Program-made: the position numbers and the translations under genes
The notes under the pieces: generated by a model
Told to the model about the DNA's origin: nothing
Seen by the model: the letters and a program-made list of their open reading frames with translations, nothing else
Databases searched by the model: none
Shown here: in pieces, positions 49,384 to 58,076 of the stretch
Layout: the number at the start of each line of letters is the position of its first letter
Numbering within the stretch: the first letter of the stretch is position 1
Assembly (NCBI GenBank): GCA_963837445.1
Contig: CAWINK010000022.1
Location: forward strand, 62,001-126,000
Reading direction: 5' to 3'
DNA from: JACVRW01 sp963837445
GTDB taxonomy: Bacteria; Actinomycetota; Thermoleophilia; Solirubrobacterales; Thermoleophilaceae
DNA length: 64,000 nucleotides

Positions 49384-49705
49384 CGCCCCCAGCTTTGCGC
49401 TTCCGCTTGCCATGCAAAGGAATCGCACCGACGAGGCACGCGCTCGTGACTGCCTTCGGCGCATAGCGATAGCGACGACTCATCGCGCGCTCGCTGTCGC
49501 GTTGGACGAAACCGGAAGCTGCAGCCGGCTACGGGCACGAGCGACCAGAGTGAATGCGAGAGGTGCGCGCTGCCGCTCCCATGGGAGAGCGGCACTCTGT
49601 TGGGAGCCAGGGCGAGTGCTGCAATCACGCGAAGGGAGCGCTCGCGACAGGCTCCTCTCGGCCAACGCGGACCCATTTGTGCGCTTTCGTCGTACTAGGC
49701 AATGC
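49384..49705. other. non-coding stretch with dispersed-repeat copy
   Basis: This 322-base gap holds no protein-like frame. At 49576-49602 CTCCCATGGGAG followed by AGCGGCACTCTG matches the repeat family of this region. The rest is unremarkable. Confidence 0.45.
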
Positions 49706-50176
49706 ATGCGACTTCCGACGCGCCATCGGGCCGTGGCCACGATCCTGGCTTCATCGGCCGTCGTGATTGCTGGGTGCGGTGGCGAGGCCCAGATGGTTGA
49801 GGGCGGTGGCGTCGACACCGCCAACTCGCCGCCAGTGGAACGCCTCGAAGCGTCCTGGAAGCTGACCCACGAGAGGGTCATTGAAGGCGCAGAGCGCGAC
49901 TTTGAGACCGCGGTCGAGGGCCCGGGCGGCTTCGCGAGGTGCTTCATCCGCCGGTTCAGGCACAGGCTGACCCGCACAAGAGTCACCGAGCTGGCCGCTA
50001 TCCACGCGACGGTCGGGGAGCCCGCGGCCGCGCGAGCGCTGAATGGTTACGGCGTCCGTTACGGCGATGCGTGCGGCGGCCGCCGATGGGTGCCTGAGCT
50101 CACGGCGGCGGCGAGTGGGCTGAGATCCGTCTATTCGCCCCAAAGTCGAGCCAGCGATCCTACGTCCGAGAATTGA
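49706..50176 (+). CDS. putative lipoprotein
   Basis: This 156-residue protein has a short basic N-terminus (MRLPTRHR), a hydrophobic stretch and a lipobox (VVIAGC), so Cys at about residue 23 would be lipidated. The mature part is unrecognised, with a cysteine pair (RCFIRR and DACGG) that might form a disulfide. The last residues (SRASDPTSEN) overlap the transposase 3' end by 17 bases. This may mean the original C-terminus was altered by the insertion. Function unknown. Confidence 0.55.
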   Translation: MRLPTRHRAVATILASSAVVIAGCGGEAQMVEGGGVDTANSPPVERLEASWKLTHERVIEGAERDFETAVEGPGGFARCFIRRFRHRLTRTRVTELAAIHATVGEPAAARALNGYGVRYGDACGGRRWVPELTAAASGLRSVYSPQSRASDPTSEN

Positions 50177-51749
50177 GTTCCGGCGCATGGACTGAGTGTC
50201 GCTCCGCGCGACACGCAACATTGCCGACAGGCTCCGACGTCGCTCCTGCATCCATGGGAGGCTGTCGCGCAAAGGCGTGGGTAATCGGCGTCGGCGGCTC
50301 GGGAAGTCCGAGGTCGCCGGGCCGGGGCCGTTTCTTAGGCCGTGCGGCTTGCCGGGTGTGGCGGTGGAGCTTCAGGAGGTTGTGGGTGGCCGCGATTAGG
50401 CGCCATTCGGAGCGTGCGGCCGCCAGGCCTCTGCGTTTGAAGCGGTCGATCCGCCGGTTCGCCATGATTTGCGCGAACACGGGCTCGACCATCCACTGCC
50501 GTTGTGAGTAGAGGCCGCCGCCTTGCTCGCTGGCGATCACTCTGCGCATGTAGTCGTAGGGCCGCCGAGGCGGGTCTTTCGTCGGTTTGTGGCGGCTGGT
50601 GTCGGGCGCGAGGATCGGGATCATGCCGCGCTCCCTGAGCGCGTCGATGTGGCCGTTTGACCAGTAGCCGGCGTCGGCCAGCACCACGCCGGGCCTGTCT
50701 TTGACCCCGGCGCGTCGCAGCTCTCTTTCCGCGGTCGCGATCATCGGCTGGAGCTGCTCGAAGTCGACGCCCTCGGTCGTGAGCTCGGCGGCGATCACGA
50801 TCTGCTGCTCGGTAGTGACCGCTTGGGCGTTGTAGGCAGGGATGAAGCCACGGCCTTGCTTCATCCGCCTGGCGTCCGGGTCTGTTGTGTTGAGCTTCCC
50901 GTCGGGACGGGCAGGGGGCGTGAACGGGCGTGGCCCGGAGCCCATCTGCTTGCGGCCGCGCTCGAGCACGCCGCGCTCCCAGCGGGCCTCGTATTCGCGG
51001 TTTGCGAAGCGCTCCGCGCGCCAGTCCTCGACCAGCCGGCGCTGGCAGACCCGGAGGCGCTCAGCGCGGTCGCGCTGGACTGGCTCGGTCCGCTCCGCGC
51101 GCTCGCGGTCGAGCCGCTGCTTAGCCTCGCGCAACCAGGCGCGCCGCCCCTCGGGCTTGGCCAGGTGCTCGGGCAGCTCGTCGCCGCGGGCGGGGCCGTG
51201 GATGTCGTCCTCGGCCGCGTCGATCTGGCCGGCCTCCTCGATGATCTCCGCGGCGATCTGCTCGTAGCTGCGAACCGCGTCGTCGGAGGCCGAAGCGGCG
51301 AACTTGCTGCCGTCGACCGCGACGACCCCGACCGAGACCAGCCCGGCATCGGCGCACAGGCCGAGGATCTGACCGAACAGCTCTCCCAGCGCCGCTTCGT
51401 GGCGGACCCGGAAGCGCGCGATGGTGGCGTGGTCGGGCACCGGGTTGGCCGTGATCAACCGGAACGCGACGTCCTCGCGGCAACGCCGCTCGATCCCGCG
51501 CGACGAGCGCTCCCCGGTCGCATACGCGTAAACCAACAGCCCAACCATCATCTCCGTGTCGTGCGCAGCGGCGCCCCAGCCGTCGCGCCGATAGGAAGCG
51601 TAGAACTGCTCCAGGTCGAGCTCCGCCACCGCGTCGAGCACGAACCAGGCCAGATGATCCTCCGCCAGCCACTCCCGCAACGACGGCGGCAACAACAGCT
51701 CCTGATCACGATCACACGGCAGAAAGTTCTGAGCCACCGCACACCTCAC
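50160..51749 (-). CDS. IS1182-family DDE transposase
   Basis: This 529-residue transposase has an N-terminal helical domain (FLPCDRDQELLLPPSLREWL, YASYRRDGWGAAAHDTEMMVGLLVYAY) and a DDE catalytic core with acidic Asp in VVAVDGSKFAAS, Asp in VVLADAGYWSNG and a late Glu in RQWMVEPVFAQIMANR. The order and lengths fit IS1182. The last 35 or so residues (from about PMDAGATSEP) lie beyond the candidate inverted repeat, suggesting read-through into flanking DNA. It may be functional. Codon use resembles the host. Confidence 0.87.
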   Translation of the reverse strand: MRCAVAQNFLPCDRDQELLLPPSLREWLAEDHLAWFVLDAVAELDLEQFYASYRRDGWGAAAHDTEMMVGLLVYAYATGERSSRGIERRCREDVAFRLITANPVPDHATIARFRVRHEAALGELFGQILGLCADAGLVSVGVVAVDGSKFAASASDDAVRSYEQIAAEIIEEAGQIDAAEDDIHGPARGDELPEHLAKPEGRRAWLREAKQRLDRERAERTEPVQRDRAERLRVCQRRLVEDWRAERFANREYEARWERGVLERGRKQMGSGPRPFTPPARPDGKLNTTDPDARRMKQGRGFIPAYNAQAVTTEQQIVIAAELTTEGVDFEQLQPMIATAERELRRAGVKDRPGVVLADAGYWSNGHIDALRERGMIPILAPDTSRHKPTKDPPRRPYDYMRRVIASEQGGGLYSQRQWMVEPVFAQIMANRRIDRFKRRGLAAARSEWRLIAATHNLLKLHRHTRQAARPKKRPRPGDLGLPEPPTPITHAFARQPPMDAGATSEPVGNVACRAERHSVHAPELNSRT

Positions 51750-51831
51750 CGCTCGGGAATGACTAGATCGTCCCCGTCGCCGCGGACGAAAAGCGAGGTA
51801 TCACCGCTTTGAGAAGCTTTGCGCGGATGGA
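50261..51831. mobile_element. IS1182-like insertion sequence (ends tentative)
   Basis: The element is defined by the DDE transposase inside. CGCGCAAAG at 50266-50274 and its inverse at 51817-51825 are candidate cores of terminal inverted repeats, giving about 1.57 kb, a typical IS1182 size. GAGG precedes both cores a few bases outward. No target duplication was identified, so the boundaries are tentative. Confidence 0.35.
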
Positions 51832-51857
51832 ACCTCGTTCGCCGGGATCGCGGCGGA

Positions 51858-52373
51858 CTAGCTCATGTGGATAAGCAGGAAGCTCTCCCGGCTGCACGCC
51901 GACAGCGCTTCCTGCAACAGCTTGACGTCGTTGAGCATCGCGCTGCCAGCCTCTGGACTCGCGATCTCCTGAGACTCCTCGTATGAGGCACGCAAATCGG
52001 CCACGTCAAAGCGGCTCGGCTCGAGCGCTTCGATGACCTCCTGCCGTGGCTCTAGAAGGTCCCACCCACCGCCGATCCTCTCGACCAGGTTCATCATCAG
52101 ATCCCCGTATTCACCCTCAGGTTCGGTGTCCACGATCTCCTTCTCGTACAGGTAACCCACGACAGCGGCGAGGTAGTAGCCGTCGCGCTCGTAGCGCGGA
52201 ACGGGCCGCCTGACCGTTCCCAGCATGGACAACAGCCGCTTCTTCGCACCCCACCCCCAGATCGGGTTCGCCAACTCCTGTAGCTCGCCAAGGCGGCTTT
52301 TTGGCACCTCGTAGAAGTCAGCCACTGGTGGCGGCACAGCGAGCGACATCGAGTTCTGCAGCCGATCAGACAC
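51858..52373 (-). CDS. hypothetical protein, 171 residues
   Basis: This is a soluble, acidic protein with no signal peptide or membrane segment. It includes VADFYEVPKSRLGELQELANPIWGWG (as a span), an RYERDGYYLAAVVGYLYEKE core and an acidic second half. Composition is less GC-rich than the flanking core genes, in line with the accessory region. It could be an immunity- or scaffold-like protein next to the IS element, but there is no diagnostic motif. Start ATG 52373. Confidence 0.58.
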   Translation of the reverse strand: MSDRLQNSMSLAVPPPVADFYEVPKSRLGELQELANPIWGWGAKKRLLSMLGTVRRPVPRYERDGYYLAAVVGYLYEKEIVDTEPEGEYGDLMMNLVERIGGGWDLLEPRQEVIEALEPSRFDVADLRASYEESQEIASPEAGSAMLNDVKLLQEALSACSRESFLLIHMS

Positions 52374-52598
52374 GTCTACCGCTCCAAGCTAAGCGTTATC
52401 AGGCCAAAGCGCGGCTTCAGCAGGGCTTTGTGCGACAGCTTCCCATGAAAGGAGCACTCGCCAACTGCTGGGCGAGGCTGTCGCTTCGCGCGAATTCCGC
52501 AAGTGGCGTCGCTAGCACTCGGGGACGCCTGCTCCTCGTCCTTAGCGAAAGCGAGGCGGGCACCCGCCGAGACGGTCACATGTTGCGTCATCTCCCAC
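52374..52598. other. non-coding remnant zone
   Basis: The 225-base gap has no convincing frame. TCCCATGAAAGGAGCACTCGCC near 52440 is a diverged relative of the dispersed repeat (CCCATGGGAG plus GAGAGTGC). Confidence 0.35.
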
Positions 52599-52995
52599 TC
52601 AGTGCGGTGACGAGCCGTGAACCTGCCTTAGAAGCCAGTGGTCCCTGTGGCGCTCGAGCACCATCGTCATCCGGTACGGGTGCCGCTCCACCTGGTCCGC
52701 GCTCGTGGCTGTCTCAGTTCCCTCGGCGGGCAGCCATGCGACCGACCCCGCGGCAGCGACATCGTGGCGATCCCACTCCCACGAGTAGGTCGTCGGACCG
52801 TTGACGTAGCGATTGCTCCTCGGAGGTGGCCACGACGACGTCCCCGTCGTCGACGAAGAGGTGCATGACCGCTTCGGCGTCGCGATCCGCGAACGCGGAG
52901 CAGAAACGCTCTAGGACTCCGATCAGCTCGGCTTCGATGGTGGTGTCAGGCTTCACGTCGGCGATGTCGGACATCGTCTCGAACTGCGCGCGCAT
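52599..52995 (-). pseudogene. SnoaL/NTF2-like protein, frameshifted by internal deletion
   Basis: The N-terminal half (LERFCSAFADRDAEAVMHLFVDDGDVVVATSEEQ) is followed in a different frame by RYVNGPTTYSWEWDR...RQVHGSSPH and a stop at 52599. Together they make a normal SnoaL/NTF2-like fold (calcium/calmodulin kinase II-association type), but the segment between SEEQ and RYVN, about 10-13 residues, is missing. A deletion of non-triplet length best explains this. It is transcribed away from the ICMT-like gene. Confidence 0.72.
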
Positions 52996-53147
52996 GCGCT
53001 TCGGAGGCGTTGCGAGCGTTCGACCGGCGACGCTTAAGCGCTCGCACAGGACGAGCAGCGAGCGGGTTCCCGAGCGGCGCCTCACTATCGCTATGCGCGG
53101 GCAGCAGCGGCTGGTGCAAGGGCGGCGCTTGGGCATAGGCTCGCGGC

Positions 53148-53654
53148 GTGCGCAGATCTCAGGCCGCATTCGGCAGCTTCCTGTTCCTCCTCGCGGCGCC
53201 CGGCGTGGTGGCCGGCCTCGTGCCGTGGCTGCTGACTGGCTGGCGTTCCTCGGATCCGGCGCCTGCCGTCGTCGTACTCGGCTCGGCTCTGATCGCTCTC
53301 GGCACGGGCGTCCTTCTGCATGCGTTCGGCCGCTTCGTCGTGGAGGGGCGTGGGACGCCGGCACCGACGGCGCCTACGGAGCGGCTCGTGATCGGCGGGC
53401 TGTATCGCCATGTGCGCAATCCGATGTACCTCGCCGTCGGCGCAACAATCGTGGGCCAGGCGCTCGTTCTCGGACGCCCGCTCCTGCTCGCGTATGCCGC
53501 CGCGTTCGGGCTCGTCGTGGCCACCTTCGTGTGGAGCTACGAAGAGCCGACGCTGAGCGCGCGCTACGGCGAGGAGTACGCCGCCTACCGGCGCGCCGTG
53601 CCGGCCTGGTGGCCTCGCCTGCGGCCTTGGACGCCCACACCGCGCCAACGCTGA
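53148..53654 (+). CDS. isoprenylcysteine carboxyl methyltransferase-like (ICMT/PEMT) membrane protein
   Basis: This 168-residue membrane protein has about four helices and the characteristic C-terminal SAM-binding segment: GLYRHVRNPMYLAVGA, EEPTLSARYGEEYAAYRRAVPAW with the RHxxNPxY/EExxL pattern. Bacterial members methylate unknown membrane substrates. The GTG start has TAGGCT plus six bases upstream (leaderless). Confidence 0.85.
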   Translation: MRRSQAAFGSFLFLLAAPGVVAGLVPWLLTGWRSSDPAPAVVVLGSALIALGTGVLLHAFGRFVVEGRGTPAPTAPTERLVIGGLYRHVRNPMYLAVGATIVGQALVLGRPLLLAYAAAFGLVVATFVWSYEEPTLSARYGEEYAAYRRAVPAWWPRLRPWTPTPRQR

Positions 53655-53661
53655 ACTCCGG

Positions 53662-54063
53662 CTAGTCAGCCCACCAGTCGCGCTGACCCTCCACGTCTTC
53701 GCGCGGATCCTCGCCGAGATTGGGTGCGCCGATGACGAAGATCTCGAGGCCCTCGGGCCCGGCCTCGTAGCCTCGCCACGTACCGGGCGGGACCCGCACC
53801 GCGTCCCACTGCTTGAGCTCGACGATCTCGTCGTCGAGCTTCATCCGCCCGCTCCCGCGCAGGACCACGTACACCTCCTCCTGCGTCTTGTGCGTGTGGC
53901 CGTACGGAAAGCGATAGTCGGGCGGGATGCGCTGGTAGCTAAGGCCGGACTGCTCGAGCTCGAGCGCCTTGCTTGCGAGGCGGAACTCCAGGTCCGGCGC
54001 GCCGTCGAAGTTGGACCCGAGGTCCTCCAGGTCCTCCTTGAAGTTCCTGAGCGTGAACGGCAC
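53662..54063 (-). CDS. cupin domain protein
   Basis: This 133-residue single cupin has motif 1 PYGHTHKTQEEVYVVLRGSGRM and motif 2 QWDAVRVPPGTWRGYEAG. The second motif lacks its His, so metal binding may be altered. AGGA nine bases before the GTG at 54063 supports this start rather than longer ones. The gene is 24 bases downstream of the VOC-family gene, likely co-transcribed. Function unknown. Confidence 0.83.
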   Translation of the reverse strand: MPFTLRNFKEDLEDLGSNFDGAPDLEFRLASKALELEQSGLSYQRIPPDYRFPYGHTHKTQEEVYVVLRGSGRMKLDDEIVELKQWDAVRVPPGTWRGYEAGPEGLEIFVIGAPNLGEDPREDVEGQRDWWAD

Positions 54064-54086
54064 GGTCGCAATCCTACGGAGAACTC

Positions 54087-54614
54087 CTACCCCTCCGGCA
54101 TCTCCCTCAACGGCTCGCTCCCATCCCACCCGTCAGCCCCAGCCGCGAACATCGCGAACAGCCCGTTGATCGCGTCGGTGTTCTCGTGCACCTCAATCGC
54201 ATGCCCCAGCAACGGCGCGTCGTGCAACGAGATCTGGATCTGCCCCAGGCGCAAATGCAGGAACTTGGGCATCCCGGCGGCCTCTAGACGCTCGCTCTCG
54301 GCGGCAGGGTCGTCGACGATGTAGGCGATGTGGGCGATGTTGCTGCCACCGGCAGCGCCGGTGTAGAAGCGCGACTCGAGCTCCGGGGTGAGCTCGTGGA
54401 GCTCGATCAGCTCGAGGAAGATCGGGCCCCACTTGCCGATCGCCGAGGCGTGATCGAACACGCAGGGCTCTCCCTCCAGCAGCGTCTCGTCGAACTCGAC
54501 GTGCTCGCCCAGGTGGAAGAAGGGGCCGGCGCCGGTCGCCTCGACCCACTGGTCGACCGCGTTGGGGAGGTCATCGACGATGTAACAGACGTGGTGAATC
54601 GGGCGGTCGTTCAT
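54087..54614 (-). CDS. VOC/glyoxalase-fold protein
   Basis: This 175-residue protein has the paired beta-alpha-beta-beta-beta pattern of the vicinal oxygen chelate superfamily: HHVCYIVDDLPNAVDQWVEATGAGPFF in the first half and IAHIAYIVDDPAAESERLEAAG in the second, with metal-ligand-like His and Glu residues (HHV, FLELIEL). Substrate not determinable; epimerases, lyases and dioxygenases share the fold. AAGGGGA lies upstream of the ATG. It is divergent from the LLM oxidoreductase. Confidence 0.83.
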   Translation of the reverse strand: MNDRPIHHVCYIVDDLPNAVDQWVEATGAGPFFHLGEHVEFDETLLEGEPCVFDHASAIGKWGPIFLELIELHELTPELESRFYTGAAGGSNIAHIAYIVDDPAAESERLEAAGMPKFLHLRLGQIQISLHDAPLLGHAIEVHENTDAINGLFAMFAAGADGWDGSEPLREMPEG

Positions 54615-54652
54615 TGGCTCGGGATCCCCTTCGTTGGTTGAGGAGGAAAGTA

Positions 54653-55483
54653 TTGTCGGCCCGCATGCGCTCAGGACTGTTCATCCCGCTGTTCGATGCC
54701 CTGGCCGACCCGGCGGTCGTCGCTCGCCTGTCTGTCGAAGCGGAGGAGGCGGGCTGGCACGGAGTGTTCGTCTGGGACAACCTGCGCTGGGAGGAGCCCG
54801 TGGTCGACGTGGCTGACCCGTGGATCACGCTGGCAGCGATGGCCATGGCCACAGAGCGGATCCGGCTCGGTCCGATGGTCACCCCGCTGGCACGCCGTAG
54901 GCCTGTCAAGGTGGCCCGGGAGACGGCGACGCTCGACCGGCTCAGCGGCGGGCGGCTCACCCTCGGCGTGGGCCTGGGGAGCGACGGGTTCGCGAGCGAG
55001 TACTCGATCACTGGAGAGGAGCTCGACGACCGCCGACGCGCAAGCATGCTCGACGAATCGCTCGAGATCCTGGCCGCCGCGTGGTCGGGCGAACCGGTGC
55101 ACCATCGCGGCGAGCACTACACGGTCGATGGCATGCGTTTCCTGCCCCGCCCGGTCCAGCGGCCGGGCGTACCGGTGTGGGTCGCGGGCTACTACGGCAA
55201 GCCCAAGCCAGTGCGCCGGGCGGTCCGGCACCAGGGTTTCTTTCCCCTCGGCCTGGATCACCCCGAACAGCTCGCGGAGATCGTGGCTGACGTAACGGCA
55301 CGGCGCAGGGAGGCCGGCAGGGATCCCACGGAGCCCTACGACGTCGTCGTCGCCCTCCCGCCCGGCGAGGACCCGGCGACATACGCCGCAGCAGGCGCCA
55401 CCTGGTGGCTGGTCGCGTTCCCAGAGGATGCGGTGTCGGTCGACCAGGTGCGCGCTGTGATCCGCGACGGCCCGGGCTCCTGA
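54653..55483 (+). CDS. LLM-class flavin-dependent oxidoreductase
   Basis: This 276-residue luciferase-like (F420- or FMN-dependent) oxidoreductase has GLFIPLFDALADPAVVARLSVEAEEAGWHG (span), IRLGPMVTPLARRRPVKVARETATLDRLSGGRLTLGVGLG (span of the conserved LSGGRLTLGVG) and a PVQRPGVPVWVAG strand. The TTG at 54653 is favoured: GAGGAGG ends six bases before it, whereas the first ATG is 18 bases from that site. Cofactor preference (F420 versus FMN) cannot be read from sequence; actinobacterial members often use F420. Confidence 0.87.
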   Translation: MSARMRSGLFIPLFDALADPAVVARLSVEAEEAGWHGVFVWDNLRWEEPVVDVADPWITLAAMAMATERIRLGPMVTPLARRRPVKVARETATLDRLSGGRLTLGVGLGSDGFASEYSITGEELDDRRRASMLDESLEILAAAWSGEPVHHRGEHYTVDGMRFLPRPVQRPGVPVWVAGYYGKPKPVRRAVRHQGFFPLGLDHPEQLAEIVADVTARRREAGRDPTEPYDVVVALPPGEDPATYAAAGATWWLVAFPEDAVSVDQVRAVIRDGPGS

Positions 55484-55523
55484 CCGCTGCGCACGACCAC
55501 GCTATCTCGCGATCACGCGGCGA

Positions 55524-56339
55524 TCACTCGGCAGGGAGGGCCGATCGCAGAGCGGGGAAATCGGCGAGCAGGTCAGCCGCGTCCGCCTGGAAGATCTCCA
55601 CCGGCTCGGGCAGGCCGCGGAAGCGCCAGGCGCCGAGGCTCCTCAGGCTGACCCCCTCCGGGAGCGAGTCGAGGACAGCCGCGTGCACGGCCGAGGACAT
55701 CACGGTCTGGCCGCCGTGCGCCGCGAAGCAGATGCGCGCCGCGGCGTGCACCGAGAGGCCGACGTAGCCGGTATCCGTGAGCTCGGGACGTCCGCGGTGG
55801 AGGCCGACCCGCAGCCGCACGTCGCTCCCCGCCGGCCAGGGACCGGCCTGCATCGCCCGGTGGATCGCCAGCGAGGCGTCAAGCGCCGCGGGGGCGTGCT
55901 CGAACGCCGCGAAGACGTCGTCGCCGCGCGCGGACACCACCTGACCGCCAGCCTGCCGCACCGCGGTGCTCACCAGCCGGCGGACATCGGCGAGCAGGGG
56001 CGCGTACCCGTCGTCGAGGCGCGCGAGCAGCTCGGTCGAGCCCTCGATATCGGTGAGCAGGAAGGTGATCTGGCCTGTGGGGAACTTGCGCTGCGGTTGC
56101 AGCTGCGAGCTGATGAAGCCGATCGGCATGATCCCGTGCTTCTTGGCCGCCCGCAGCAGCCTGCTGCGCGCCCGGTCGCGCGCCTCCTCGTCCTCGAAGG
56201 CGACCTGGCCGAACCGCGCGAGCGCATTCCGCACGTGCGCCGCGTCGTGGATCGGCAGACGGCGCTTGCCCTCCGCATCGATGTAGGCGAAGGCGCTGTT
56301 AGGAAGCTTTGCGCGCTCTTTCGCGGTGAGGGGCGGCAC
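55524..56339 (-). CDS. class III adenylate/guanylate cyclase domain protein
   Basis: This 271-residue protein has an N-terminal basic helical domain (FAYIDAEGKRRLPIHDAAHVRNALARF, then ARSRLLRAAKKHGIMPIGF) found in several actinobacterial proteins. A class III cyclase catalytic domain follows: LLTDIEGSTELLARLDD (metal Asp), SARGDDVFAAFEHA (second metal Asp region), GLHRGRPELTDTGYVGLSVHAAARI and a final FRGLPEPVEIFQ. The usual transition-state Asn/Arg pair is partly visible (AARI). Likely makes cAMP or cGMP in the cytoplasm. Start GTG 56339 overlaps the preceding gene. Confidence 0.85.
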   Translation of the reverse strand: MPPLTAKERAKLPNSAFAYIDAEGKRRLPIHDAAHVRNALARFGQVAFEDEEARDRARSRLLRAAKKHGIMPIGFISSQLQPQRKFPTGQITFLLTDIEGSTELLARLDDGYAPLLADVRRLVSTAVRQAGGQVVSARGDDVFAAFEHAPAALDASLAIHRAMQAGPWPAGSDVRLRVGLHRGRPELTDTGYVGLSVHAAARICFAAHGGQTVMSSAVHAAVLDSLPEGVSLRSLGAWRFRGLPEPVEIFQADAADLLADFPALRSALPAE

Positions 56340-56637
56340 GCGAGGATGATCGCAAGGCCCGAGCCTGGACCGCGTCCATCCACATCTCCCAGCGTCCGGA
56401 CGCGGACTCGCGGTCGGATAGGAAGCGGTACGGGCGGCGGCCGCCGAATTCCCTGTGGCGCATCTGCGAGACGCCGCCAAGCACCGACGCGATCCGGCGC
56501 CGCGGCCAGCCGATCGCGTCCTCGATCTCGGGGAAGGGCCGGGGCACCTCAGGCGCCTCGGCGAGCCCGTCGAGCAGCTCGCGCATGAGGTCGCTGCAGC
56601 GGTCGTGGAAGCGCTCGATCTCGCCGGCGTCGGTCAT
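56299..56637 (-). CDS. winged-helix-like hypothetical protein (DUF6416-like)
   Basis: This 112-residue protein has an N-terminal helix (ERFHDRCSDLMRELLDGLAEA), then DAIGWPRRRIASVLGGVSQMRHREFGGRRPYRF, a pattern of a winged helix with an Arg/Gly-rich wing resembling DUF6416. It overlaps the cyclase start by 41 bases, suggesting coupled expression. A small DNA-binding or effector role is possible. Start ATG 56637. Confidence 0.6.
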   Translation of the reverse strand: MTDAGEIERFHDRCSDLMRELLDGLAEAPEVPRPFPEIEDAIGWPRRRIASVLGGVSQMRHREFGGRRPYRFLSDRESASGRWEMWMDAVQARALRSSSRAAPHRERARKAS

Positions 56638-56669
56638 CGCGTTCTGCGGCGCGTGTTGGGTGGGCGGGG

Positions 56670-57299
56670 TCAATCGCCGAGGTCCGGGGAGTAGGCGTCC
56701 GCGACCGTCCGCAGGCAGTCGGCCATCGCCGCGTTCGTGAGGTCGGGCTCGGCGTCCAGGTAGGCACCCCGAGCGGCGCGCAGCTCGTCGTGGCGCTCGC
56801 GCAGCGACTCGACCGCCGCCGCATCGGTGATCACCACCTTCCGGAACAGCCGTCCCTTGGTGTCCACGAGGCCGGCCGCAGACGCCTCGGCGAGGCAGTG
56901 GTTGCAGACGGTCGCCCACGGTGAGCGGTTGTCGAGGTCGAGCGCCCGCACCAGGGTGCGCAGGCCCCCATCGGCCTGTTCGACGCTGCGGGCAGCGTCC
57001 AGCAGAGCGCCCTCGAGGCCCGGCAGTCTCGCGCTGGCGTCGAGAAGCCTGAACCCCGCGAACGACTTGCCCCCGAGCACCCTCACGCGCTCCTTCTCGA
57101 CCGGCCGCAGCTGCTCGAACTCCATCAGCCCCTGCCGGCGCAGATTCCACATCGCGATGTGGAGCAGGTTGCCCCCCGTGTCGATTGCGGTCGTCGTGCC
57201 GCCCGGAACGGACACGGTGTACTGCTTGGGATCGCAGGGCAGCCAGCTCGTCGCGAACAGGTACCGGATCGTCGTCTCTGTGAGCGCGGGCGGCCCCAC
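56670..57299 (-). CDS. hypothetical protein, 209 residues
   Basis: This protein is soluble and mostly helical, with VGPPALTETTIRYLFATSWLP at the start. It includes LLHIAMWNLRRQGLMEFEQ and SPWATVCNHCLAEASAAGLVD, a pattern like the GPP34/Golgi phosphoprotein-3-type helical proteins of actinobacteria, but the match is too weak to assign. Start GTG 57299. It lies directly after the ABC permease on the same strand, with a gap of about 20 bases. Confidence 0.55.
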   Translation of the reverse strand: MGPPALTETTIRYLFATSWLPCDPKQYTVSVPGGTTTAIDTGGNLLHIAMWNLRRQGLMEFEQLRPVEKERVRVLGGKSFAGFRLLDASARLPGLEGALLDAARSVEQADGGLRTLVRALDLDNRSPWATVCNHCLAEASAAGLVDTKGRLFRKVVITDAAAVESLRERHDELRAARGAYLDAEPDLTNAAMADCLRTVADAYSPDLGD

Positions 57300-57319
57300 G
57301 CGATCATCCTAAGCGGGCG

Positions 57320-58076
57320 TCAGTCGTAGTTCCGGATCATGCGCACGTTGAGCACCAGCATCAGCGCGCCGAGCACGGCGACCACTGCGAAGCCGGGCCA
57401 GATGTCGGCCCACACGAGGTCCTCGGAGGATGAGCGAGCGGAGCGCCTCCATCACGTAGGTGACCGGGTTGAGGCTGGCCGCGATCTCCATCGGCCTCGT
57501 CAGCAGGTCGCGCGGAACGAAGTTCGGGGTCAGGAAGAGCAGCGGGAAGAAGATCAGGCCGCCGGAGTTCGTGGCCGCCGCGCTGCGTGTCTTCAGGGCG
57601 ATCAGCTGCATGAATCCCACGAAGACCACCGACCACAGGGCGGTCATGCCGACGAGCAGCACGAAGCCGAGCGGGCCGCTGGCGATCGAGATGCCGAAGA
57701 TCAGGCCGAGCAGCACGATCGCGGCGGCGATCAGCACGCCCTTGACCGCCTCGGCGATCAGCCGGCCCATCACGATCGCGGTCCGCGACACGGGCGCCGC
57801 GCGCAGCTTGTCGAAGTAGCCCCCCTCGATGTCCTCGACCAGGAAGAGCGCCGCCGTCCCGAACGACGCGGCAAGGAGCAGGGAGCTGGGCAGCTGGAAC
57901 GCGCCGTAGCCCTGGCCGTGCAGGAACGCCGTGGACTCCGACGGGAAGATCTCCGCCGCCTGTCCCACGTTCACGACCAGGAAGAACAGCGGGATGAACA
58001 GTGTGGGGAGCAGCGCCTCGGGTGTCCGCCAACCCTCGCGGAGCGCGCGCTGTCCGAGAACCCAGGCCTCGGTCAT
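57320..58076 (-). pseudogene. ABC-2 type export permease, frameshifted near the C-terminus
   Basis: This six-helix ABC-2 permease (DrrB-like) has LLPTLFIPLFFLVVNVGQA, GYFDKLRAAPVSRTAIVMGRLI and MEIAASLNPVTYVMEALRSLI. After LRSLI the frame becomes Arg-rich. Dropping one base at about 57424-57426 restores LEDLVWADIWPGFAV...MIRNYD and a stop at 57320, giving a normal family end. GGAGG eight bases before the ATG at 58076 fixes the start. Sequence error or decay are both possible. Confidence 0.75.

Noticed and set aside
41325..51808. Shared GTATCACCGCTT near 41330 and 51797 as IS ends
   Set aside because: A 12-base match is expected by chance in a window this size, and the contexts differ.
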